From: Flammula alnicola
Taxonomy: Eukaryota > Basidiomycota > Agaricomycetes > Agaricales > Strophariaceae
DNA length: 13,417 bases
Reading direction: 5' to 3'
NCBI GenBank assembly: GCA_015499995.1
Contig: JADNRV010000777.1
Span: forward strand, 1-13,417
Part shown: positions 1 through 9,934 of the stretch, piece after piece
How positions within the stretch are numbered: position 1 is the stretch's first letter
Layout of the letters: every line of letters begins with the position of its first letter
Program-made: the position numbers and the translations under genes
Notes under the pieces: generated by a model
Database searches by the model: none
Seen by the model: only the letters and a program-made list of their open reading frames with translations
Told to the model about the DNA's origin: nothing

Positions 1-867
1 TGCCTACTTCGACGTGAGCGTTGGCTCGAGGAAAGGTGTCTGCGACGCACATATTTATCAAGCTTGAACTCTTTTTTCTTGTTCTGCAGTAGTCCCTTTC
101 AGTAAATTTCCCATCTCGTGTGATCCACTTACTTCGTCTTTTCCATTGTTTTTTGATTTTGGCGTTGTCGGAGACGGCGGTAGCTTCAAAATATCTTTTT
201 TCTGTTTCGAGATATAAGGTGGCGCTTATTTCAGTACGACACCACTCACTTCGATTTGTAAGATTTTTGTGGGTATAGTGGGAGACTTCCTCTCGTACGC
301 TGCGCCAAAGAAAGAATGAGGAGGCAAAAGCTCCACCGGAGTAACTTGATCTGATTTCTTGACAGGAGGTTGACTTTCAACTGGAGTTGTCCCTCTCATC
401 GGAAGAAGCTCAGGTCGCGATCGATATCCTGGCAGTGGGGCCAAGCGACCTCTCCAGAACTCGTGGACGTTGAGATTGTCCGATGGTGATTTGGCCATCG
501 CAGTGTCGTCAATCGAGCTCTGTGGAGGTGTCTGTGCGGGCACGTGTAGCCCTGGTGGATGCATTGGAGGGTTTGCTGTGTGGTTGAGGTTCGTCGGCGG
601 TCGTTGTGGGCTGTGAGGGGTGTACCATCCGTTCGGATCGACCTGATAGTTTGGGGTTGAGTATGGAGTGTTCGGATGGGCACCGTAGGGGTGAGGGTGC
701 GGATGTGGACGTAGGTATCCAGGATGGTGGCCATTTAAACTTAAGCCGGGGGGTGATGGAAGAAGCCCATATTGGGGAACACGCGGCACGACGTACGGCG
801 GTTGTGGGGGGGCCTGCGGGGGAATATAGGGGATTCCGGGCAGCGGATAGGCATAATGGGAGTTCAT
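1..867 (-). CDS. Proline/histidine-rich protein of unknown function, 3' end outside window
   Basis: I do not recognise this gene. The ATG is at 867-865. Proposed exons are 867-250, 201-133 and 83-1, each joined in phase 0; the introns are 48 nt (donor GTGAGT) and 49 nt (donor GTAAGT, acceptor CTGCAG). About 256 residues lie in the window and the frame is still open at the edge. Residues 1-120 are dominated by Pro, His, Tyr and Gly, including an HPHPHPHPYG run, and look disordered. A more ordered stretch near residues 135-160 contains EFWRGRLAPLPGYRSRPELL. The last exon is very Lys/Arg-rich. If the first intron is retained, translation ends at a TAA at 228-226. If only the second is retained, it ends at a TGA at 60-58. 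The spliced model is preferred because both introns have good ends and keep the frame. Further upstream exons cannot be excluded. Confidence 0.6.
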
Positions 868-1642
868 TGAGGGGCGAACTCAGACGACATGGATGCCAGG
901 ACAGCTTTTGTGGTTGCACAGCACATTCAATTGAAAGAGAGGAGAACAACCATGGCAGGGTAGTACTTAATCCTTCCCAAACGGGGGTCCTCGTTTACGC
1001 CCGAGGCTATTTATGGTCACACATGCTGACATAATCCACTTATTCGCAAGCGCCCAGCAGTAAAAACGGCGATTCCCGTTCATTAGCGAGAAATGCTGGT
1101 GCAAACTGGGTTAATAAAAAGACCCATGCAGCCTCCATGTAATCTCGAAGTTTGACGCATACTTTTATTTAATGTTTAATGACTGACACACCATGATGGT
1201 CCTGGCCCGAGAATGGCTGTGTATAATAAGTATGCTATGCGACAGTAATCTGACTAAAGGTATACATGGCCAACACTTATTATAATCTGAGAAGTACAGT
1301 ATATGTACAGCGTGACCAAGTATACACGCAAATTCTCGTCTGATTCTAGGGTTCTTCCACTGGCCTGCCGCGGCTAAGTTCAAACACGAGGACCCCACGC
1401 GTTTAGCGCTCGCTACACCCACGTTTCTCGATGCTGACGATTGTCTGATTTCTTCGGCGGTCTTTCTTCTAATCTTGTACCCAGTAGGCCAATGCGCATC
1501 ATCGCTGGTCAAAAAGACGCTGGCCAAAAAATAATTTTCTAGAAAGTTCAACATTGATTGACAAAAAAGTAATTGCTGAGACAGTCATATAAATAACTCC
1601 TGGATCGAAAAAAATCGCAAGACCGATGGCGATACATCCCAT
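868..1642. other. Intergenic gap; one doubtful ORF, nothing else identified
   Basis: This 775-bp stretch lies between the start of the proline-rich gene and the stop codon of the DUF1365 gene, so it should hold the promoter of the former and the 3' untranslated region of the latter. A 129-codon ATG ORF lies on the minus strand at 1554-1165. It has mixed composition, no recognisable domain and no obvious intron that improves it. I treat it as probably chance. I saw no tRNA-like cloverleaf or terminal repeats. Confidence 0.4.
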
Positions 1643-3570
1643 CTAGGCATCATGTCGCACGCTGCCGAAGGGGTCCCGTCGTGGAAACGTAGCGGTCGAC
1701 GAAGAATCTCCTTGCATTATAACAGCTGCTCTATCCCACTGCTTCCACGGTTCATGGCCTTCAACGATGCGCGCCCGCACTACCCTGAATAACCATTCCT
1801 CGAGCCAGTCGAGGAAGTGCATGATGTATATCACGAGGGCCGAACGGATCGTCTTCTCTTCATCTAGATAATGTACAGCAGGCACCGAAAGACTGAGCGA
1901 GCTTGGTAATCCCTGACATCGCAAGCGTTGGAGCCACTGCGTGTTGGTAAATTTGGTTTTCGAGGTGGAGGTGGTAGAGAACACGTCGAGGAAGAGATCC
2001 TTCGAGGACGTTTGGAATATATGTTCCGTGTCGCATCCCAAAAGTAAGGCGTGTTTCGCGGATGGGGTGAGAAAGAGGATCATGAAAAACCGTGAAGAGA
2101 GGTAGGATACGGTGAGACGGGATGTCGTGGGTCGGACAGGCAAGAAGGTTTGACGCAGGGCGCTCGGATCGGCGGGTACAAGTGTAACCTCGATGTCCGT
2201 TTCTTGACATCGTCGTCTCAGAAATGATTCGACGCGATGGCGGGCGAAGCGCTCGAGCAGCCCCTCGTCCAACCATCTGACGCCCCCTGCAGGCGCATGC
2301 ACTGGCTTTCCATCTGGGCTCCAGTTGTTCGCAGCGGGCATTGGCTCCGGACGCAGGTACACGTCCAACCGCTTTTTGTAGTGCAGTATCCAAGCAACGA
2401 ACAGGATGCGTGGGAGGCTGAGGAATAAGGCAAAGGGAGCCTGTGCGAGGGCAAGAAGTAATGAAAGCGTCGTCAAAGGCGCCGCATGCGTTGGTCGAAG
2501 AAGGGCGGTCAGCTTTAGCAGCCCTCTCTTAGCGGGGTCTTCCTCTGATGCGGTGTATAGGTGTACGCGCACAGATGGCTTTGGAGGGACTGGAAACTTG
2601 TTGTTCAAGATATCGCTGGGCATGGGTGGGTGGCTTGGAGATTTGATCGAGACGGTGTAGAAACCGGAACGGTCGTTGAACGGAGAGACATGGAACTCGC
2701 GACGGAATGTCCACTGATGGTCGTACCTACGGTAGATAAGGTTGGGTGGTATAAATAATGTCAAGTAGACGAACCCGTTGGATGGAGTTTCATCTTCGTT
2801 TTGGCCCACTTCGAGGACATGGACGTGGCTCTCTCCAAAAGTATTATGAATCTGCAAAAAAAGATCACTGTTAATTTAATCAGAGTTAATTGGAGCAAAC
2901 AAGTGCGACCGAGATAATCATGCTGGGAAATGGCGAGCACAGGCTCTCGCCGCCAACTTGAGTAGCGCCTGGGACGCTTGAAGTTTAATCGATGCATAGA
3001 GGTTTGAACGCCTCCTGCGTCGTCACCATTCCCTTATTGCAAGCCTAATTGGATAGTTCTGCAAAAACCACGCACCTCTAAGACAGTCAGCCAGAACGTC
3101 CCAGTCGAATCATAGCAGAAATATACAGTCAAAGGATTGATTCCTTCGAAGCCCAGAAAGCTGGGCATTGACATCATCCAAGCGTCTTGCAGAACATGTG
3201 TTGCGTCCAAAAATCCCCGCGTCCTGAGGATATTGTCAAGCTTACTTCTAATCGTCCCAGGTTGTTTTGTGAGATAAGGCTCTGGTCGGAGTCCAGTAAT
3301 TCTCCCCCAGAGTCCTCCGTAACCAAACACCCATCCTCTGCCCAAGTCCAGGGAACGTCGCTCCAAAGCGTCGAGGGATACTAGCAACGTAAGCGTGGGA
3401 TATGTGAACGCGTTCGCTGACTCTTCTGGAAGAAGTCGGGCATGGGTGACTTGATTATGAAGTAAATAGCTTTGCGCCTTCCAGCCAGCTGAAGACCGAG
3501 AGTTGTACAGAAAAGCAGAGATAGAAACGCAGAATACTGTTACACAGGCGTCGATTGCCTGCCAGGGCAT
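1643..3570 (-). CDS. DUF1365 family membrane-associated protein
   Basis: Two exons, 3570-3076 and 2851-1643, joined in phase 0, give about 567 aa. The ATG at 3570-3568 (MPWQAIDACV) is the first in the frame. The join is supported by the protein: LTVLE at the end of exon 1 continues as IHNTFGESHVHVLE, the conserved (L)EV-NTFGE-H motif of DUF1365. Residues about 35-165 carry the N-terminal part of the domain (VTHARLL, then a GFEGINPLTVYFCYD block). Residues 216-225 carry the hallmark REFHVSPFND. Hydrophobic segments lie near residues 5-22 and 290-320, with a weaker one near the C-terminus, suggesting membrane association. In bacteria DUF1365 genes often lie beside cyclopropane-fatty-acid-synthase-like and flavin amine oxidase genes, so a lipid-related role is suspected, but the biochemical function is unknown. 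The 224-nt intron is several times longer than its neighbours. A decayed paralogue lies just upstream. Confidence 0.85.
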
Positions 3571-3779
3571 CGTTAGGTTAGCAATCAAGAGACGACGCGG
3601 TCACGGTCCCGGCTTCTCTTTTGCCAACAATATTATCTTATGTAATCTCATAGACATGATCGGTTCGCTGCAGTTCGCACTGGAGTCTGGACGACTCGCT
3701 GCCAACTAGTAATTGATGAACACTGTCTAAGTACTTGAGTGCTAAAACTCTTCTTGTCAATTGCCAGTGTCCAGTCCCC

Positions 3780-4035
3780 TCACTCATCCAACCGCTTCTC
3801 GTATTGACAGGTATTGTAGTATCCGCACGACGAAGAGAAGAAGTAAGGCATATGATAGCCTGTGCGAGGGCGAGACGCGTCGGGGACGTTGTCAAAGGTG
3901 TGGCATGCGTCAATCGAAGCAGAGCAGCCGAATAGTTTTCTGCTTTCCATCCAAGCCTGAAGACTGAGAGTTATTATACAGAAAGGCAGAGAGAAAGAAA
4001 CATAGAGTAGGTCTTTATTTGGCTGCGGCGTGCAT
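3780..4035 (-). pseudogene. Degenerate, internally deleted copy of the adjacent DUF1365 gene
   Basis: Read on the minus strand, this segment is visibly similar to two separate parts of the neighbouring DUF1365 gene. From a start-like ATG at 4035-4033, roughly the first 34 codons match residues 1-34 of the intact protein (shared core SAFLYN, then a GWKA-like segment). One example is TTTCTTTCTCTGCCTTTCTG here against TTTCTATCTCTGCTTTTCTG there. The match then jumps directly to the equivalent of residues about 280-330: RLTHATPLTT and LALAQA here against RPTHAAPLTT and LALAQA there, then the DNA string AGAAGCGGTTGGA against AAAAGCGGTTGGA. The stretch between, about 245 codons and the intron, is missing. 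There is a TAA at about codon 7, and the matching segments fall in different frames. It therefore cannot encode a working protein. It most likely arose by tandem duplication followed by deletion. Confidence 0.75.
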
Positions 4036-4185
4036 GCCAAATAGTGCCTCAAACGCGCTCACGTGCTCATGTTTGCTTCTTACCTCCTGCCATATATGGC
4101 GTAGCCATCACGGTAGGCCACAGGGAGCTCTGTGTCTCGTGTATCGTGCTCTGGAGGCTCCAAGCTTCCTTCACTGTTGACGGGT

Positions 4186-6167
4186 ATGAACACCAAGGAA
4201 CCTCCCAGGCCCAAAACCATACTCGCGACTCCCATCAATGTGGAGGAGAGTAGAGCACAGAGGTTGCAACGATCGCAGGCGCGGTTTCGCGACAGAGGCG
4301 GGTGAGTGACGCATTCGTAGCAGTTCTTTCACCAATGCTGGAGGATTAGAGGACCGAGGCTAACTGCGAGCCTCTATACAGCATATTTGTGCCAACTAAC
4401 AGAAATACTCTGGCTGATATTCTCCTTGGAAAGGCGTCGCCGCTGAAGAAACCTCGCCGCAGTGTGTCGGCTTCGCCATTGCACGGCAAAGGGATTTCAG
4501 TGACCAACACTCGCAGGGTCTCGTCTCCTCAGAAACTCAATGCCACCGTTCGAACTGTTTCCAGGAGTCCACAGAAACGGGGGAGGAAGTCCACTCAAGG
4601 GGGTGGAGACAAGGAGCCTATTGTTGGTGCGTTCATCTGATATAATCTTTGTTTTACTGGTTTAAAATAAGAACTTGGATCCACAGCCACAGATAATGAC
4701 GAAGAGCCGGCTAAGAAGGCAGTCGCAGCTAAGGCGTCGAAATCCAAGGCAAAGAGTACGGATCTTGAGCACGTTCCCTTCTTCAGTTGACTGACGCGTT
4801 ATGCAGGAGGCTCAAAGGCCGCACCCAAGGCTGCGAAGGCGAAGCCCACAGCTAAAACACGGAAGGCAGAAACAACTGATCAGGAGGATGAACGTGATGG
4901 CGACGAAGCTCCTGCGAAAGGGAAGGCAAAGACCAAAGCCGCTCGAAAGACTTCTGAGGACAGGGAAGAGCACGGTGGCCGTGATGTCCCTCTTGCAAAG
5001 TCGAAAGCGAAAAGCAGGACCGTCAGAAAAACTACTTCCAACTCGACGTCTTCCAAACCTTCAGGTTGGTCGTCTCCGTCAGAAATTAATATGATGCTTA
5101 TGGCTCGTATTAACAGAAGAATCAGACGAAACAGAAAAACCAAAGACTAAAATTCGTAAACGTCCAAAAACTACCTCAACTACTTCTTCGGTCAACGCCG
5201 CCTCGGCCGCTAAAGATAAGCGTTCGCGATCTAGGAAATCAGATTTGTATTCTGGAGCATCTGAAGACGAGTACGTACCGAAGGCACCAATGAAACCGTC
5301 TGCTCCGAAAAGCAATGCGAACCGACCCATTGCCGACAAGGCCAAACTCTCGAGCTCCACTAAAAGCACGGCCACGGCCCCCCCGAAGCAAAGTAGGGCA
5401 GGTCCTAGTAATCTCCCCGACATCCCGGAAGAGGACGAAGAAGAAGAGGACCTTCCACTTGTCGAAATCGAGGCTCCTCAGCGTCGGCTTTCAGCCAAAG
5501 CACCGAAGGCCGAAACGACGAAGAAATCCCCTCGAAAGGCAAGAAGCGCGTTGTGCAGGAGGCCGAAGTCAGTCAAGAACCTTCTCAACCCCCACGAAAG
5601 CGTCTCAAAGCCAGTGAGAAGGAGGCAGCTATTTCGAGCCTTCAAGATCCCAAACCGAAAGTCGCCACGCGTGAAAAGACCTCCAAGAAACGTTCTCGCG
5701 ATCAGGATGAAAGTGTTTCTCCCGAGGAAGCTGACAAGAGGTTCACGAAGCGGAAGAAACCGCTGTCAGAAAAGGACCCCGTTTCTGAAGACGGTGAAGA
5801 AAAGTCGGAGCCGAAGACGACAAATGGTAAATCTAGGTCTAAGAAACCAACCACGACAGTTGGGAAACTCTCTTCGGGTAAGCCCACGAAAACTGCGTAC
5901 GTTCTCCGCTATCCTTCTTGCAAATATGATGTCGGTTATTAATCCTCCGACTTTTCCAGCAGACGTAAAGAAAACACTTCTGCCCTAAAACAACCTGAGG
6001 TGTGTGTCTCGTGAAAATAAACTTTGCCCTTATCTAAATTTTACGTGCAGCCTCCGGCTAATGTAGCGCCTAGGAGAGGACCTCCGAAGAGTGTACTACA
6101 ACGGCTCAAGGATTCTGAGCCTCAGGTCGTTGACAATGAACCAGATCCCATCGATTTCCTATCATGA
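4186..6167 (+). CDS. Lys/Ser/Pro-rich, probably nuclear protein of unknown function (apparent frameshift)
   Basis: Not recognised as a named family. Seven exons: 4186-4301, 4382-4626, 4687-4755, 4807-5064, 5117-5896, 5960-5999 and 6051-6167, with introns of 51-80 nt. All junctions keep the frame except one break inside exon 5 near 5538, where the coding frame moves by one base; adding one base gives 542 codons (541 aa). The start ATG (4186) opens a well-composed exon. Splicing exon 1 to exon 2 (split Gly39 codon) creates an ordered-looking block at residues 23-56: RLQRSQARFRDRGGIFVPTN followed by RNTLADILLGK. The rest is low-complexity: Lys/Ala repeats (residues about 135-200), Ser/Pro/Lys patches such as SRSPQKRGRK, an acidic patch (EEDEEEED) and bipartite basic clusters (KRFTKRKK). 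The C-terminus, about 30 residues ending DPIDFLS, again looks ordered. Composition suggests a nuclear, chromatin-associated protein. This is inference. Confidence 0.7.
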
Positions 6168-6583
6168 TCCCTGTTCTGTATTGAAACTTGTTCAGTTTTC
6201 CTTTCGTTCAGCTTTTCCTCATCGAATTATTTGCATTTCATTATCTAGAGTATTTCTACTATGTCTTTTACGCAATTATTTCTTGACCACATTTGTACTT
6301 ATATTGTAGACCGCAACAATCCACTATCCCAAAGCCATTCATATCCTACATTGCATACAGCTATTACATACTACACATCTCTGGCATTTGTAAAGTTTTT
6401 ATCCATCCCTTAATGTCATCATTTTAAAAATTTACTTCAAGTTTTACCAAGAAGACAAAGCATGTTCAAGCTCGAGCTTAACTAGCCAACATTGGGTATC
6501 AATAACACGATAACAATAACGCAACCTCGACTGGTCTTTGGCGTGTTTAAATTAAAGGAATTAAGTACAGGCAGACTGCCCCT
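6168..6583. other. AT-rich gap between converging gene ends
   Basis: This 416-bp stretch separates the TGA of the basic protein gene (plus) from the TGA of SET2 (minus). It should therefore contain both 3' untranslated regions and their polyadenylation signals. It is AT-rich with several T runs and AATTT/ATTTAAA-like stretches. I saw no ORF with coding character, no repeat array and no RNA gene. An open frame at 6091-6309 is only a read-through from the last exon of the upstream gene in another frame. Confidence 0.5.
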
Positions 6584-9500
6584 TCAGTCATTGATAGGTG
6601 GATGTCGACGTGGGTCTGATGAGGGATGATGGCCGTCGTCAATGTCCATCGGATCGTCCACCACCGCATCCTTCCACTGTGATGCTGGAGGCGGCATACT
6701 ACTTGGACTGGCTTCGGGTACTTCCATTTCAGCCTGCATGTCGTCGTCGTCGGCGTCGTCTTCGCCATCCTCGCTGTCTGAATGGAGGTCCATCCCCATC
6801 GCCTCCTCGACTGACATCGCAGTTTCCTGCATATGGGCGTCCCCTTCGTCATTCGAGTTCGGTGTCTGCATGGAAGTAGAAGTAGATGGTGTATCGTGCG
6901 CTGTCGATGCCGACGCTGACGCTGATGAAACATGCGGGTGCTTGCTTGATTTCTCCTTCTTCCTGATAATTTTGGCGATATACTCCTTGGCATATTTCTT
7001 GATTTTGGCTTGTTTCTCTTCCGAGAGAGAATCCAACTTTCCGTCTCGATAACTTGAAGATTTTTTCTCTTTCTCGGAGATGATTTCGGTCAGCTGCAGA
7101 GAAAGTCAGCTTGCTATTAGAACCGAACAGATGAAGAAACGAGCGTCGTACCTCTTTCGCATGCTTCTTGAACGACTCGCGATCGAATGACTTGGAGTAT
7201 TTGGACATGCACTTGACCACTACGGCGCCTACCAACTTCAACAACCTCTTCTCCTTGTTGGCCTCTTTATCTTCGGGTGTGTGCGTCTTCTTGTGTGCTC
7301 GTTCCTTTCTGCGCGCCGCTTTTTCAGCTGCAGCGTCTGCTTTGGCCTTTGCCTCTGCGGCGGCGGCGGCGGTTGCGGCCTCTTGGGCAGCAGCGGCGGC
7401 GGCGACCTCAGCAATGAGGGCTTTTGCAGAGGCTTCGTTGGCCCTTTTCTTCAAGGCCAGTTGCCTTTGCTGCTCCCAGACGGCATCCTGAGCGTTGGGC
7501 GAAGGGGGGCGATAGACGGAAAGAGGACGAGAATCAGGTTTATTTTCGTAGCCATATTCTACTATGCGTCGCTTCCGTCGATAAGACCTGTCTTGATCCT
7601 TGTTAATAAGTTTTGTGCGAGGATCAGGTGAAATGTGAGTCTCGATAGTTGTTATGGCCAGTAGCTCCTCCTCCTAAAATAAATATGAGCAACATAACGA
7701 CATAGTTTTGATCAATCAAATGTTAAAAATCATACCTGAATAACCCTTTTCGGTATTCGATTATACACAGGGAGCGTCGCCCAATGATCCAATAACTATA
7801 GAGTTTCAAATAAGCATTATGTTTTTGTTGGGAAGATAGAGTCTTACAGCTTGAGCTAGAGATTTCACTGTTTCGTTTTCAAGAGCAGCACATACTTCTA
7901 CAGGAATGTGTACTTTGGAATCTTGTACTTTGTTGCGATTCAGTAGAGGCCATGTTTTCATGCATTCCAACGCCTGTTAAGATGTAAGCACTGGATGAGT
8001 GAAAGCAGTCTGTCCGAGGAACTGACCAGGGTGATCAATTCCATGTCTGATGCATAATCCTCCAAAACGTTTGTCATTAGACTGTAGCCACGTAACCGCA
8101 TTATTTGTCGAAGTGCTGCCTGATCGTCCGTTATCTGGCGAAGTCGTTAGGAAAGAAACATCGGAAGGATAATAAATGCCACAGACCTTGATCCTCGTAA
8201 GCAATTTAGACAGCACTTTGCGGCTCGTAGTCTGACGAATGGCTTGAACAACTTTAGGCACCTCTTTCTCAGTGATAGCTTTCATGGTTGGCTGGAAAAG
8301 AAGAAGAGTAATTTGTTAACTGTGACATGATGACAGAAGCAGGAGACTAACCATAAAGTCTGGATCGTCAATCTTCTTGCCCTTCTTTTTCTTCGTGCCC
8401 TTAAGCTCCATGAGGTCATTTTCATCCGTGATTCCAAGAGCGTCGAGGTAGAGATCATCCATGGTCGCAATGTCTGTCTGTGTCTTTCCGCCGATATACC
8501 CAACGCACATCGGTTCTCCGCAGAAACATTCTTGAGCTTGATGGCTACAGACAGAAATGTTAGAAGGTTAGTGTATAACGGAACGGAGTGGCCGACCGAC
8601 CCATATCGATCAACATTGTAATTGAAGGTAAGCTCTTCGTGAGTTTTGATATCTCGTTTCGCAAATATCCCCATTCGAACATGAGTGCCAACGGTCCACT
8701 TTGCGACATAGCAGTTTGGATTACAACTGTGGTTAGCAAAGCGCCCCATACCACCGCTTTTCGTGGCATCGATGAACTAAGAGTACGGTCAGGGAAGATC
8801 GCGACAGAGACACGAGTCCAAGCGCACCTCGTCCTTCTGCAACATCATGAAGTAAAAGTGCCGTATCCCCTCTTCCGCATAGTCGCGCATACGTTTCTTG
8901 AATGAAGCCGGATTCACGACATCGCCAACGTACTCGTATATGAAGGTATCCCTGGAAAGAAGAATGAGTACCCAGTCACTGACCCCACACTTACTCCGCA
9001 GTAAACCACTCACTTGAGCAAATCCTCCTCTGCTCTCAAGCCATAACCCTTCTTCTCGGTGAGAACAATGTCAATATTAGCATACTGTTTCCGTTGAAAT
9101 CTGTAAATGACGAAAAAGGGGAAGAGTCAGCGTGGTTACACCTCCGTCTACGAATTCACATTCTACCTTTGATTTTGACAATATGAGCGACACCGACAAT
9201 CGTCTTCGAGGCATTCGACCTGGGTCAGCCTGTTGATACAGTCCGAGTATGGCCCACATGCTTCATCGCAGCTGTCAACACCTACGAGGATACACATAAG
9301 ACAGTCAGTATTGCCACACCCTAGCGTAACCAGCCATGGATGAGTCGAACGGTGAACTATCTACGAAAAAGAACCCAATCCGTAGGGAAAATGCGGACGA
9401 ACCATGCTCATAGGTGCAATCGCATGTCATACTCTCGAGAATTTCTCTGGAGAGACCCAGAGTCTTGTACTGGTAGTTATTGTCATAAATCTCATTGAAG

Positions 9501-9934
9501 CTTCTCAAAGCCTCCTGTCGTGCAATAGGAAGGTCACCTATCAGCTGGACGGTCAGAGGAGCCACTTTTCGTGATGTTTTTGCCTGTGCTGCGAGGGGTG
9601 GGGTGGATGATTTGAGTGTTGCGCCATCTGTCGTCGACGGCGGAGGGGTGGGAGAGCGGGACAGCTTGAAATTTTGGACTGGCATGTCGGCCACGAGCGT
9701 AGGCGACTGGGAAGGTGAAGCATTTTCATCGAGCTTGAAGTCAGGTTCCGACGTTAGGCTGACGTCCATGTGGGTTGTTGTCGTGATTGCAAGAGAAGAC
9801 AAATGAGTCGCAGTTAAGGACTCTTTGGTTCTGGGTGGTGCCGATAGATCAACAGCCTTTGGGCTGCTCAGGTTGGCTGTACGGGACGAACTCTGACTCC
9901 GCCCTTGCTTCAGCGTCGGGTATATATCTGTCAT
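6584..9934 (-). CDS. SET2: Histone H3 lysine-36 methyltransferase Set2
   Basis: Twelve exons: 9934-9403, 9281-9167, 9100-9014, 8951-8828, 8776-8601, 8544-8352, 8291-8187, 8134-8027, 7973-7848, 7795-7736, 7673-7152 and 7093-6584. All junctions are in phase, giving 885 aa. The ATG is at 9934-9932; only a GTG lies upstream in frame. Residues 1-165 are a disordered Ser/Pro/Thr tail. AWS domain at about 171-218, nine cysteines (C171 to C212) ending NQRF. SET domain at about 220-345 with YEYVGD (250-255), the cofactor-binding NHSCNPNC (301-308) and FNYNVDRYG (337-345). Post-[11 protein letters not shown] (351-358). A helical TFIIS N-terminal (LW)-like domain at about 410-540. An Ala-rich coiled coil. 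An SRI domain at about 686-765, which in the family binds the Ser2/Ser5-phosphorylated Pol II CTD. An acidic Ser-rich tail. Set2 methylates H3K36 on transcribed genes. I could not find the WW domain seen in yeast Set2. Confidence 0.95.

Noticed and set aside
606..1034. Plus-strand 142-codon ORF
   Set aside because: It is mostly antisense to the proline-rich exon; its Gly/Arg-rich composition is the complement of Pro-rich codons.
3638..3913. 91-codon minus-strand ORF as a separate small gene
   Set aside because: Its N-terminal third matches an internal part of the adjacent DUF1365 protein and the rest has no coding character; it is part of the pseudogene.
4044..4320. Minus-strand open frame with CDRCNLC, resembling a zinc-cluster or signal-peptide exon followed by a GTAAGA donor
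   Set aside because: It is antisense to exon 1 of the basic protein gene, whose plus-strand reading gives a better start, strong splice ends and a continuous protein. The motif has too few cysteines for a Zn2Cys6 cluster.
5461..5554. Intron explaining the frame change in the basic protein gene (GTCGAA donor, GTGCAG acceptor)
   Set aside because: The donor is poor and the segment it would remove reads as good Lys/Ser/Pro-rich coding sequence; a one-base loss is simpler.
6642..7052. Plus-strand Ser-rich ORF, and a similar one at 7168-7491
   Set aside because: Both are antisense shadows of the SET2 tail and its Ala-rich coiled coil.
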